From Chitinophaga sp. CB10 (GTDB taxonomy: Bacteria > Bacteroidota > Bacteroidia > Chitinophagales > Chitinophagaceae): a stretch of DNA of 64,000 bases. Where the stretch lies: NCBI GenBank assembly GCA_001870995.2, contig MLAV02000001.1, forward strand, positions 558,001-622,000, written 5' to 3'. The notes below the pieces were generated by a model. That model saw nothing but the letters and a program-made list of their open reading frames with translations. It was not told the origin of the DNA and ran no database searches. Below, in pieces: positions 42,944-52,272 of the stretch (its first letter is position 1; each line of letters starts with the position of its first letter). A program made the position numbers and the translations under genes.

Positions 42944-45900
42944 ATGGACGCTCCAGTTTCATTAATAAAAGCAAACCCGCTGCAACCCGCTGAAGATTAT
43001 GTACACCTTCGCAGGGAGGGTATCAAACATATTGAAGCGCTTTCCAGTGATATCTGGACGGACTACAATTTCTCCGACCCCGGCATCACCATCCTGGAAG
43101 CGGTATGCTATGCCATTACAGACTTGGCTTACCGTAATGGGTTCGACATAGCGGACCTCCTGGCGCCGGAACAACTCGCAGATGATACCTGGCAAAATAT
43201 TTTCTATACAGCCCGGGAAATCCTGCATAATGCGCCGCTCACCATCAATGATTACCGCAAGTTTATCATCGATGTGAAAGGAGTGAGGAACGCCTGGATT
43301 GAACCGGCCAAAGAATATGAAGTGCCGGTATGGGTGGATTACAACACCGTATCCCTGGAAGATCATCACTGCGGCTGCAATGAGGACGGGCCGGAACCCA
43401 GGCTCTGTTACGGCAAACTGGGCACCATTCAGCAGAGCAATGACCAGATACGGGAAAACCGGCAAAAGGCTGCTGATGCAATGAATGAGCGCAACGCCGC
43501 CATCATGAAGGATTCCCAGCAGTGGGAAGCCCTGATCACGAAAAATACAGCCCTGTTGAGTAACCCGGATATCGACCCCTATACGAAATCCACCCTGGAA
43601 GCAGAAATTCAAAAAGCGGAAGCACAGATTGAAAAGAACAAAGCGGTAATGCGACTGATTAAAACAGCGTTGGAATTTTTAGCGGCCGCCAATCCGGTGA
43701 CGCCGCCAAAAATAGTGGAACTGGAAGGCCTGTATAAAGTCATGATCGCCTATGAAGAGGATGTGCTGGCGGAAGACCAGCGGGAGGAAGTGCGGCAACA
43801 GGTGATGGACCGCCTGCTTAAAAACCGGAACCTCTGCGAGGACTTCCTGTCCGTTGATACCGTGGAATATGAAGATGTAGGCGTACACGCCGCCATAGAA
43901 CTGGACGAAGCGGCAGACCCGGACCAGGTAGTGGCGCAACTGTTTTTTACGATCTATAAATATTTCACGCCTTCGGTGCCTTTCTATACCATTGAACAGA
44001 TGCAGGCCAAGGGCTACCTCATTGATGAAATATTCGAAGGCCCGCCGCTGGAACATGGTTTCATCGACAATAAAGACCTGGATAAAACTTCCCTGTACCG
44101 CGATATCCGTTTATCCGATATCGTGAATGAAGTGGCGGACATCCCGGGCATCAAGGCCATTAACTACCTCCACATCCCTGCAGATGAAAATCATAACGGC
44201 GATCCACGGGAGTATTTCAACGAATGGGTAACGCTGCTCGGCGCCGAACGTAAAATAGCCCGGGTAAAAACGGCTTTGTCCATAGTGGTTTGCTGTAAAC
44301 AACGGGAGATGTTTACCTACAACCTGGGTAAAGACGCTGACCGTAACCCGGCCCGCATGAACAAACTGTTTGAAGACCTTAAAAAACTGGAACGTACCTA
44401 TAAGCTGCAGGGGCAGCAGGTGGATTTCAAAGTGCCGGTAGGCGAGTATATGAACCTGGAAGATTACTACCCGGTTACCTACTCGCTTCCTATGTATTAC
44501 GGCGTGAGCGACAGGGCAGGACTGCCGCCCGAAGCGGATCAGCCAAGGCAGGTGCAGGCCTTGCAATTGAGAGGATACCTCCTCTTTTTTGAACAACTGC
44601 TGAAGGAACACCTGGTACAGCTCAATCACCTGCGCGACCTCTTCTCTTTTGATGATGAAGTGCCGCATACCTACTTTACAGGCGTAGTGAATGAATTGGA
44701 AAAACTCTCCGAGCTGCTGATGAACCCGAAGAACCTGCCGGCGGACCAACCGGACGCCATCGTGCAGGACTTTGCAGCAGTCCTGCAGCTGATCACGGAA
44801 TCTAATGAAACCTTCCTCGAAAGGAGGAATATTTTCCTGAACCACCTCCTGGCAAGGTTCGCGGAAGATATGAGCGAATACGAAACCATCAACGGCTGGA
44901 TTGCCCCGGAAGACCTGGCTACGCGCATGATGCACGATAAATCCAGGGTGCTGAAGAATAAGGAATATATCAAAATCAGCAGCAATCGGGGCAAGGGGTA
45001 CAATTATTCCAAACAGGAAATATGGGATACCCGCAATGTCAGCGGTGCGGAACGGAGAGTGGGCCGGCTGCTGGGATTCAATAAGATTTCCCGCCGTTCG
45101 CTTACGCCGGAATCCCTGGTGGTAGAAGCTTCCATGATACAGGACGAAAAAAACAAACAACAAACCTGGGAGGTGAATAAACGTAATCAGCACCTGAACA
45201 TCATTAAGCTGGTGGATAAAGAACATAATAATAAAGTGCTGCTGACCAGCGTAAAGGTGGTCGATGGCTGCTGTACGGATCTGTTACTGGGAGATATCAT
45301 TGCCAATGCGGATATACGGTTACATTACCAGTTTCATGATGAACTGAAACAACGCAGCCGTAAAATAGCCGGGCAGCTGGGTTCTTTCTGGTTTGAATTA
45401 TATGACGGCCCGGATTTTAATAATGCAGTGCTGCTGGCAGTCAGCGAGCGGTATGATACCAAAGAGGAGAGGGAAAAGGCCTTTCAGCGTATCCTGGCGC
45501 TCATTGCGCAGGTAAATGCCAATGAAGGAATGCATGTAGTGGAGCATATTTTACTGCGGCCGCGTTTGGATATACTGATGGATGAAAGCGATCCTCCCCG
45601 GCAGGATGATGCCAGCCTGCTGGACATCTGCCTGAATCCCTGCGACCTGGGCATTGGCCTCGGTGAAAACACGGAGGACCCCGACTATTGGAAAAAGATT
45701 TCCCGGGTGCCGGCAGATAAATGCTATGATAAAATGCCCTGGATACTTGAGTACTTCCGCAACAGGCTGAATAAAACTACCAATGTAATGGAGCCGCTCT
45801 CCGTGCTGTTCCAGGATACCTTCCCGGACGGCAAGCCGCCGAAAATGCTCAAGTTCCGCTCTTATCCGCTGATGGCGCAACGCATCCGCGACCTGCAGCA

Positions 45901-46465
45901 ATACGGATCCGAACGGGTCAATTACGTAATTGAAGACAATGGAAAGGATGCTTCTACCGGCATAAAATATCGCTTCAGTATCCTGGGCGATAAGAAAAAA
46001 GTGCTGGCCAGGAGCAGCTTCCTCTACAATAAAAAAACACAGCTGCAGGAGCAGCAAGGCGTACAGATCGATGATGATATCGAAGATGAAATCAAAGGCC
46101 TGATCATATACTTTGGCTATATGATGGATTGGTACTGCAAAGCTAATCCCTGCGATAACAATGAAGATCCGTATTCCTTCCGGGCAACCGTTTTGCTGCC
46201 CTGCTGGCCGAAACGCTTCCGCAGCGAAACTTATCGCCATTTCGTGGAGAAGACGATCCAGACGGAGTTCCCGGCGCATGTCGTGCCCAGGATAGAATGG
46301 GTGGGCATCAGCCAGATGCAAAAGTTTGAAGAGGTGTACAAGGGATGGCTGCTGGAAATAGCCCAGACGGAAATGCCGGGTTATGAAAAAACGGATCCGC
46401 TCGTGGATACGCTGAATCACCTGACGCCATGTGGCTCCTGTGAAGAAGATTGCAGTCACGATTAA
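42944..46465 (+). CDS. Baseplate wedge protein (Pvc12-like)
   Basis: 1173 aa. DIWTDYNFSDPGITILEAVC near residue 37 is the signature N-terminus of Pvc12/gp7-like wedge proteins; YLHIPADENHNGDPREY and NEGMHVVEHILLRPR are other conserved blocks. A charged, probably coiled-coil insertion (about 165-240, QIRENRQKAADAMNERNA) is present. There are several Cys clusters: CGCNED...LC (about 144-157), CLNPC, YCKANPC and the C-terminal CGSCEEDC. With the Pvc11-like protein it forms the wedges surrounding the hub. The gap to the tape-measure start is 10 bp if ATG 46476 is used. Confidence 0.88.
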   Translation: MDAPVSLIKANPLQPAEDYVHLRREGIKHIEALSSDIWTDYNFSDPGITILEAVCYAITDLAYRNGFDIADLLAPEQLADDTWQNIFYTAREILHNAPLTINDYRKFIIDVKGVRNAWIEPAKEYEVPVWVDYNTVSLEDHHCGCNEDGPEPRLCYGKLGTIQQSNDQIRENRQKAADAMNERNAAIMKDSQQWEALITKNTALLSNPDIDPYTKSTLEAEIQKAEAQIEKNKAVMRLIKTALEFLAAANPVTPPKIVELEGLYKVMIAYEEDVLAEDQREEVRQQVMDRLLKNRNLCEDFLSVDTVEYEDVGVHAAIELDEAADPDQVVAQLFFTIYKYFTPSVPFYTIEQMQAKGYLIDEIFEGPPLEHGFIDNKDLDKTSLYRDIRLSDIVNEVADIPGIKAINYLHIPADENHNGDPREYFNEWVTLLGAERKIARVKTALSIVVCCKQREMFTYNLGKDADRNPARMNKLFEDLKKLERTYKLQGQQVDFKVPVGEYMNLEDYYPVTYSLPMYYGVSDRAGLPPEADQPRQVQALQLRGYLLFFEQLLKEHLVQLNHLRDLFSFDDEVPHTYFTGVVNELEKLSELLMNPKNLPADQPDAIVQDFAAVLQLITESNETFLERRNIFLNHLLARFAEDMSEYETINGWIAPEDLATRMMHDKSRVLKNKEYIKISSNRGKGYNYSKQEIWDTRNVSGAERRVGRLLGFNKISRRSLTPESLVVEASMIQDEKNKQQTWEVNKRNQHLNIIKLVDKEHNNKVLLTSVKVVDGCCTDLLLGDIIANADIRLHYQFHDELKQRSRKIAGQLGSFWFELYDGPDFNNAVLLAVSERYDTKEEREKAFQRILALIAQVNANEGMHVVEHILLRPRLDILMDESDPPRQDDASLLDICLNPCDLGIGLGENTEDPDYWKKISRVPADKCYDKMPWILEYFRNRLNKTTNVMEPLSVLFQDTFPDGKPPKMLKFRSYPLMAQRIRDLQQYGSERVNYVIEDNGKDASTGIKYRFSILGDKKKVLARSSFLYNKKTQLQEQQGVQIDDDIEDEIKGLIIYFGYMMDWYCKANPCDNNEDPYSFRATVLLPCWPKRFRSETYRHFVEKTIQTEFPAHVVPRIEWVGISQMQKFEEVYKGWLLEIAQTEMPGYEKTDPLVDTLNHLTPCGSCEEDCSHD

Positions 46466-46475
46466 TACCTGGTCC

Positions 46476-47924
46476 ATGCCACGACACCTTATCAATAAAC
46501 TGGAATTCGAACTGGCCTGCAAGGATGAAATGCTGGCGCTGAACCTGCGTCATAACTTCACTACCACCTTGCAGGAACAGGTAACGGAGGTAATAGATAA
46601 AGTGTGCTCCAAATATGCAGGCGATGGCGTGTACCTGCGGATCGATAAACTGGAGCTGGACCTCGGCACTATGACGCCTTTCGGATTCCGGGAAGATGTT
46701 GAGAAGGTGCTGGAGTACAAGCTGGAAGAAGCATTGCGGCAAAAAACAGGGGCAATGGCTGTTGGCGGTGCTGCCGCATCCGGCTTTTTTGCCGACACCT
46801 CGCCGCTGGCATTGCTGCAATATTTCCTGGTCAACGGAAGGCTTCCCTGGTTTGCAACAGGGGAGGTGAATGGCGTCGCCGGACTGGTAAAACAGGTGTT
46901 AGCGGAGCAGGCGCAGGACTTCAGCCGGTGGTTGCAAAACGCTGCGCCGGAGCAGGTCTGGTGGCGGATCGCCTGGCAAGTTCCCGCTACCATGCAAGGG
47001 CAAATTATAAGTTTGCAGCCGTTATCAGCAGAACTGCTGGCAGCGGCAAAGGAAACGCTCAACCAATTGCACGGGCAGCTCCCTGAAAATTTAAAAACAA
47101 GCAATAATGAGTTGCCGGAATTGTTAACGCCTTCCCTGTTGAAGCTGGTACTCATGCATGTGCCGGCATCCAGGACAAGGCCGCGGCAGGAGCTGGTATA
47201 CAAAATCCTGTACCAGCTCCTTGCGAATGCGGAAGCTACGCTGCCGGATCAAACCAGGGAACAATTAATACGCGGATTGCCGGCCATTTCCGGTATATCC
47301 ATGCTTGTTAGTAAGGATCATAGTGAGGAACTAACCACATCAGGCAATTTACCTGCGGAGCTTCCTTATGAGGAACTGCTGGAACAATTGCCAATAGACG
47401 ACCCTTCTGCAACGGCAGCAGAGAAAGTACTGGTATCCACCGCAGGGCTGGTGTTATTGGCTCCTTTCCTGACAAAATTTTTAACGGTGCTGCAATGCTG
47501 GGATGCGGAGAAGAAGGAGTGGATCAGCCATGCCGCCCGCTTCAAAGCTATACACCTGCTGCATTACCTGGCCACCGGCGATACGGCGGCGGAGGAATAT
47601 GCCTTGGCGCTGGAAAAGGTCATCTGCGGTTTGCCGCTGGCAGCGCCGGTTCCGGCGGACGTGATACTGGAAGCTTCGGAAAAGCAGGAGGCGGATGATT
47701 TGTTGCACGCCGTTATCGGCCACTGGCCCATGTTAAAGAATACCACCATCGCAGGGTTAAGAGGTAGCTACCTGCTGCGGGAAGGATTGCTGGCGCAGCA
47801 GGAAGATGGCTGGCTGTTGCAGGTGGAACGCAAAACCCTGGACGTCTTACTGGATGGGGTGCCATGGGTATATAATACCCTGACTTTCCCCTGGAACAAA
47901 TACCTCATAATGGTAGAATGGTAA
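46476..47924 (+). CDS. eCIS tape-measure protein (Pvc14-like)
   Basis: 482 aa, largely helical and Ala/Leu-rich. The N-terminus HLINKLEFELACKDE followed by LQEQVTEVIDKVCSKY and DKLELDLG is the signature of the contractile-injection-system tape-measure family. In PVC and Afp its length sets tube length. The open frame starts at 46431 inside the preceding gene, but ATG at 46476 avoids a 35-bp overlap and begins at the conserved HxxNKLxFEL. The C-terminal block LLHYLATGDTAAEEYALALEK is also family-like. The ATPase gene starts 7 bp after the stop. Confidence 0.85.
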   Translation: MPRHLINKLEFELACKDEMLALNLRHNFTTTLQEQVTEVIDKVCSKYAGDGVYLRIDKLELDLGTMTPFGFREDVEKVLEYKLEEALRQKTGAMAVGGAAASGFFADTSPLALLQYFLVNGRLPWFATGEVNGVAGLVKQVLAEQAQDFSRWLQNAAPEQVWWRIAWQVPATMQGQIISLQPLSAELLAAAKETLNQLHGQLPENLKTSNNELPELLTPSLLKLVLMHVPASRTRPRQELVYKILYQLLANAEATLPDQTREQLIRGLPAISGISMLVSKDHSEELTTSGNLPAELPYEELLEQLPIDDPSATAAEKVLVSTAGLVLLAPFLTKFLTVLQCWDAEKKEWISHAARFKAIHLLHYLATGDTAAEEYALALEKVICGLPLAAPVPADVILEASEKQEADDLLHAVIGHWPMLKNTTIAGLRGSYLLREGLLAQQEDGWLLQVERKTLDVLLDGVPWVYNTLTFPWNKYLIMVEW

Positions 47925-47931
47925 AAGCACA

Positions 47932-49320
47932 ATGATCATGAACGAACAGAACGAAATAGTGCGTATTACGGAAAATGCCGCCTGCCTCACCAGGGAAATC
48001 AGCTGGTTTATGCAGGTGGTCAATACCCGCCTGGGTGAGCACTTTGGCCAGCAGGAAGGGGAGAGCGGCAACGGGCAAATGCTGCCGGATGCGGCCTCCA
48101 TTCCACCGCCGGACCTGAGTGAAGACCAGTCCGTATATGCCACCTTCGCCAATTATTATAAGTTAACCCGGGAGGAACGCCTGTTGCTCGTACTTACCAT
48201 CATACCGCATGTGCAACCGCAACTGCTGGACGTTTTTTTTACAGTGAACAAATCCCTCGGACGGGGCTTTACTGAATTCGGTGGCGTAAAGGGAAACCGC
48301 CACAGCGGATTTATCCCAACGATTGAAACGGCATTGTTTGTGATTGCAGGCACTGACCTGGCGTTGCGTTTTATGCTAAGCGGTTTCTTTGAACCGGAAC
48401 ATATTTTCTCCGCGCATAACATCATCAGCATCGAGGCGGGTAACGGAGAACCCTTTAACAGCAGCACCCTGACCTTGTCGAACGAGTACGTGGATTTTTT
48501 TACGGTGGGCAACCTGCGCAAGCCGCAGTTCAGCACTGATTTCCCTGCCAGGAGGCTTACCACCAATATGAATTGGGAGGACCTCGTGGTGGATGACTAC
48601 ACGGCAAAGCAGCTGGATGAATTGCGGATTTGGCTGCAGCATGGTCAAACTTTGTACCGGGAATGGGGGATGAGCAAAACGATCAAGCCAGGTTATAAAG
48701 CCTTGTTCCACGGGCCTCCCGGCACCGGCAAAACGCTGACGGCGGCGCTCTTGGGAAAGATGTACCAACTGGATGTGTACCGGGTGGACCTCTCGATGGT
48801 CGTGTCTAAATACATCGGGGAGACGGAAAAGAATTTGGAAAAAGTTTTTACCCGCGCAGAGAACAAGAATTGGATCCTGTTCTTCGACGAAGCGGATGCT
48901 TTGTTTGGGAAACGTACCACGGTTTCGGATTCCCATGACCGTTATGCGAACCAGGAGATTTCCTACCTCCTGCAACGCCTGGAAGAATATCCAGGCCTGG
49001 TGATCCTCGCTTCCAATATGCGGAACAACGTGGATGAAGCTTTTGTGCGTCGCTTACAATCTATCATCCATTTCCCGAAACCTCAACCAAGGGAGCGGCT
49101 GCGGTTATGGAACGGCGCGTTTAGCAAGGCTTCCCTGCCGCCGGCAGCCAGCGCGATGGAAAAGATTGCGCAGCAGTACGAATTATCGGGCGGCGCCATC
49201 GTCAACGTGGTACATTATGCTTCCTTGATGGCATTGAACCGGAATGGCAACGAAATAACGGCGGATGACCTGGTAGCAGGCATTCGCAAAGAATTCAGGA
49301 AAGAAGGTAAAACCATATAA
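47932..49320 (+). CDS. AAA+ ATPase (Pvc15-like)
   Basis: 462 aa. The N-terminal half (1-210) is the eCIS-specific helical domain (YYKLTREERLLLVLTIIPHV). The AAA module follows with Walker A GPPGTGKT (261-268), Walker B ILFFDEAD (315-322), sensor 1 LASNMRNNVD and arginine fingers in EAFVRRLQ. The FtsH/Pvc15 pattern DRYANQEISYLLQRLEE is present. In PVC this ATPase is needed for cargo loading or assembly. Its presence separates eCIS from the T6SS-like subtype iv systems, which lack it. The DUF4157 gene follows after 10 bp. Confidence 0.94.
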   Translation: MIMNEQNEIVRITENAACLTREISWFMQVVNTRLGEHFGQQEGESGNGQMLPDAASIPPPDLSEDQSVYATFANYYKLTREERLLLVLTIIPHVQPQLLDVFFTVNKSLGRGFTEFGGVKGNRHSGFIPTIETALFVIAGTDLALRFMLSGFFEPEHIFSAHNIISIEAGNGEPFNSSTLTLSNEYVDFFTVGNLRKPQFSTDFPARRLTTNMNWEDLVVDDYTAKQLDELRIWLQHGQTLYREWGMSKTIKPGYKALFHGPPGTGKTLTAALLGKMYQLDVYRVDLSMVVSKYIGETEKNLEKVFTRAENKNWILFFDEADALFGKRTTVSDSHDRYANQEISYLLQRLEEYPGLVILASNMRNNVDEAFVRRLQSIIHFPKPQPRERLRLWNGAFSKASLPPAASAMEKIAQQYELSGGAIVNVVHYASLMALNRNGNEITADDLVAGIRKEFRKEGKTI

Positions 49321-49330
49321 ATTTTTATTT

Positions 49331-51988
49331 ATGGCCGAACATACTACAGCTGTAGCCGATACCAAGGTGACGCCGGCAGCGGAGGCTGTGAAGGCTGATC
49401 TTAACAGCGCGGCTGAAATGCAAACGGAGGCCGCGGAATCGACCTGGTTGCCGCTGCAATTCAAATTGAGCCTGGGCGCGGTGGATGATCCGCAGGAAGC
49501 GGAAGCGGATGCCATGGCCGATAAGGTCATGCGTATGCCCGAATCTCCTGTGTCCTTCAGTGCGGGACCAGTGGCGGTGCAACGTAAGTGCGCTGCCTGT
49601 GAAGCGGCTGAAAAGGATGAAAATATACAGCGTAAATGTGCGGACTGTGAACAGGAGGAAGCAGGTGAAGTGCAGCGTAAAACGGAAGACGGACTGGTGA
49701 TTCGCCGTTGCACTGCCTGTGAGGCCGGGGATAAGGAAGAAAAAGTACAACGCAAATGCGCCGCGTGTGAGCAGGAAGAAGCCGGTGAAGTGCAGCGTAA
49801 AACGGAAGGCGGGCTGGTGATCCGCCGCTGCGCTGCGTGTGACGCTGCGGATAAAAAAGCATCCCTGCCGCCTGCATCGCTCGCTTCCACGATCCGCAGA
49901 AGTAGTAACGGAGGGGGAGGCAGCCAGGTAAGCAGCGCGGTAAGCGATAGCATTGCTGCAACACGGGGAGGCGGGACTGCGATGGCATCCCATACCAGGG
50001 AGTTTATGGAGAGCCGGTTTGGTACCGATTTTTCCGGGGTGCGCATTCATGACGGCAGCTATGCAGCCAGCCTATCCAGGGAACTGAATGCCCAGGCATT
50101 TACCATTGGTAACGATATTTATTTCAATTCCGGAAAGTACAATCCCGATACAAGCTCCGGCAAGCGCCTCCTGGCGCATGAGCTGACGCATACCCTGCAG
50201 CAATCAGGTGGCGGAAAAAATGTTGACCGGAAAGTAATCCGGCGTGTAGCGGAGTATGCTACGCCCCAGGATGTCGGCACTTCCCGTACTATTGAACTGC
50301 CGGCAGAGCGAAGAGATAATGTGACTATAACGCCAAGGATTACACGACAACTGTCGCAGTGCGAATGCCGGCAGGGAAGTACTTCGGAGAGAACGGGCTG
50401 GTTCACGAATCCTGACCTGAATAATTTTGTTATTGCGTTCTCCTATTGCCGGCGGGATTTGCGTTCCGATACCTATGTACAATTTGAAAGTCAGGCTAAT
50501 GATTGGCTGAATGGCCGCGGTGAGCCGGAAGGAACGGCCTCCCTTGGTTCGGACCTCACATTTCGCGGGGGCGGCCTCACACACCGCATCTCTTTATTGG
50601 GCCGGTTGAGCAATGAGGGCAGTGGTACGGGGCCGGGCTCCATTTCATCCGGTTTTTTAGGCCGGGGCTTGGGCCTTGATCTGAATTTCGGATTACCCAG
50701 GATAATGGGCCTGCCTACGAGATTGCAATTAGGCGGTGATTACATGTTTTGGAATCTCCCTCCCGGCATCAGAAATCCGCATGAGTGGTCCGTTAGGGGA
50801 GGCATTTCCCTGGGACGATGGACCATAGGCGTACCAACAGGAAGAGTAGGAGATCAGGGGCAGGATTTTATGGTGACGCTGGATTATGGCCGGGATACCA
50901 CGCCCGAAGTACCTCGTTGCGAACGCCGGACCTGTATTTGTCCGCCGCCACACAGGATCTATACCTGTGACAATTTGCAGCAGGAGGATGATACCCCTGC
51001 TCCTGAGCCGACGCCTTTGCCGGATCAGGATATCCAGCATTACTTTGAATGGAATTCAACCCAGGAGCCCACTGGCGAGCCAGACCTGATATCCGCCAAC
51101 CAGGCCAACCTGGCAGAGGTAGTGCGGCAGGTGGCCGCAGGCTCCACGATTGTAAGCATACGGGGTTATGCTTCACCGGAGGGCGGGGAACGCGCTATTA
51201 ATGAAACGCTGGCCTTGAACCGTGGCGTAGCATGGAGAAATTTGATACGTGCGCAGGTGCCTGCCGGCACCTCGTTGCCGGTGGATATAGGAAGGGGCGA
51301 GCTGTTAGGCGCAGCGCCTGCGCCTGAACCAGGCAGCCACCTGGTGGATGTGATCAGGTCGCATGGCTTCCAGTCCGCCGCTGAGTTAACCGGGCATTTG
51401 ATTGGCGCGGAATTTTCCAACCGCGACCTTAGCAACGAATTCCTGGGTTTATTCAGGGAGGTGACGGACCGCTCGCAGCGGCTCACGCTGTTCGGCCTTA
51501 CGGAAGCTTCTCCACTGGCCAACCGTGTCATTGAATCGGTAGACCAGTTTGTGGCAAATAATGGCCGTGGCCGCAGGCCCTGGGAGCGCATCTTCCAGAT
51601 GTTCCGGATGGCAACGGTGAAATTACGCCCGCCATTGCCGGCGAGGGGCCCATCCACACCGCATGCTGCGGTGACGGTACCGATTACGGGGGCTGAATGC
51701 GATCGCAGGCAGCAATTGGCAGAATCCAGGCATCTCTTTGGTCCGCCTACACGGGTGCATAGAAGTGATTCCGATGCGCTGGCGGAATGCGAAAGGTTCT
51801 CTCTTGGTGGGGCGCCTGTGCAAGGCTGTAATTACTCAACCGCCCGGGGCGCGCAGGAGGTAAGACAGCCGGAAGAACCCATACCGGCGCCGGATATTGC
51901 GCCTGTTCCGATTGGGCCGCAGCCGCAGCAACAAACGCCGCCACAGGGGCCGCCAGCCACGCCGCCGTTACAGCGGCCTCCTAACTGA
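49331..51988 (+). CDS. DUF4157 eCIS core protein with CxxC repeats and OmpA-like region
   Basis: 885 aa. The DUF4157 domain (about 222-300) reads MESRFGTDFSGVRIHDG, then AQAFTIGNDIYF and LLAHELTHTLQQ, with HELTH at 283-287 as a possible zinc site. N-terminal to it are two 40-residue repeats (99-138 and 139-178) and a half repeat, giving five CxxC pairs (Cys 87/90, 103/106, 127/130, 143/146, 167/170), each in an RKCAAC- or RRCxAC-like context. A Gly-rich region follows that resembles outer-membrane barrel strands (330-530). An OmpA-like peptidoglycan-binding region is at about 565-700 (IVSIRGYASPEGGERAINE, ALNRGVAWRNLI). The C-terminus is Pro/Gln-rich. DUF4157 is a marker domain of eCIS clusters; a role as cargo or in particle processing is likely but unproven. 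Confidence 0.85.
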   Translation: MAEHTTAVADTKVTPAAEAVKADLNSAAEMQTEAAESTWLPLQFKLSLGAVDDPQEAEADAMADKVMRMPESPVSFSAGPVAVQRKCAACEAAEKDENIQRKCADCEQEEAGEVQRKTEDGLVIRRCTACEAGDKEEKVQRKCAACEQEEAGEVQRKTEGGLVIRRCAACDAADKKASLPPASLASTIRRSSNGGGGSQVSSAVSDSIAATRGGGTAMASHTREFMESRFGTDFSGVRIHDGSYAASLSRELNAQAFTIGNDIYFNSGKYNPDTSSGKRLLAHELTHTLQQSGGGKNVDRKVIRRVAEYATPQDVGTSRTIELPAERRDNVTITPRITRQLSQCECRQGSTSERTGWFTNPDLNNFVIAFSYCRRDLRSDTYVQFESQANDWLNGRGEPEGTASLGSDLTFRGGGLTHRISLLGRLSNEGSGTGPGSISSGFLGRGLGLDLNFGLPRIMGLPTRLQLGGDYMFWNLPPGIRNPHEWSVRGGISLGRWTIGVPTGRVGDQGQDFMVTLDYGRDTTPEVPRCERRTCICPPPHRIYTCDNLQQEDDTPAPEPTPLPDQDIQHYFEWNSTQEPTGEPDLISANQANLAEVVRQVAAGSTIVSIRGYASPEGGERAINETLALNRGVAWRNLIRAQVPAGTSLPVDIGRGELLGAAPAPEPGSHLVDVIRSHGFQSAAELTGHLIGAEFSNRDLSNEFLGLFREVTDRSQRLTLFGLTEASPLANRVIESVDQFVANNGRGRRPWERIFQMFRMATVKLRPPLPARGPSTPHAAVTVPITGAECDRRQQLAESRHLFGPPTRVHRSDSDALAECERFSLGGAPVQGCNYSTARGAQEVRQPEEPIPAPDIAPVPIGPQPQQQTPPQGPPATPPLQRPPN
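49625..49864 (+). repeat. 120-bp coding repeat in the DUF4157 gene
   Basis: Two 120-bp units (49625-49744 and 49745-49864) encode (I/V)QRKCA(D/A)CEQEEAG-type 40-residue repeats with two CxxC pairs each. Confidence 0.85.
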
Positions 51989-52272
51989 TGGGCTGTATGG
52001 GGTTGGAGGGTGTCATGCCTTTCAGGTAAAGTTCCTGGTGCAGCGGCCACTTAACTGATAGGTTGTATAGGTCTTGGAGGGTGTCATGCCTTTCAGGTAA
52101 AGTTCCTGGTGCAGCGGCCACTTAACTGATAGGTTGTATAGGTCTTGGAGGGTGTCATGCCTTTCAGGTAAAGTTCCTGGTGCAGCGGCCTCCTAGCTGA
52201 TGGGCTGTATAGGTCTTGGAGGGTGTCATGCCTTTCAGGTAAAGCTCCTGGTACAGCATCCTCCTAACTGAT
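51971..52272. repeat. 71-bp tandem repeat array spanning the 3' ends of two convergent genes
   Basis: Units begin CAGCGGCC at 51971, 52041, 52112 and 52183, and a partial one at 52254; the first is 70 bp and the rest 71 bp. Each contains GGAGGGTGTCATGCCTTTCA and AAAG(T/C)TCCTGGT. The first unit encodes the last five codons and stop (Gln-Arg-Pro-Pro-Asn, TGA) of the DUF4157 gene. The last partial unit contains CTAACTGAT, which read in reverse is the final codons and TAG stop of the universal stress protein gene. The 275 bp between these genes is otherwise empty. There are no spacers, so it is not a CRISPR array. Confidence 0.92.

Noticed and set aside
46431..46475. Longer start for the tape-measure protein
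   Set aside because: It would overlap the Pvc12-like gene by 35 bp and add residues before the conserved family start.
30847..51988. Prophage or classical T6SS
   Set aside because: No capsid, portal, terminase or lysis genes; no TssJ/L/M membrane complex or ClpV. Pvc15-like ATPase, DUF4255, DUF5908 and DUF4157 identify an eCIS.
51971..52272. CRISPR array
   Set aside because: The repeats are contiguous 71-bp units with no variable spacers and no cas genes.
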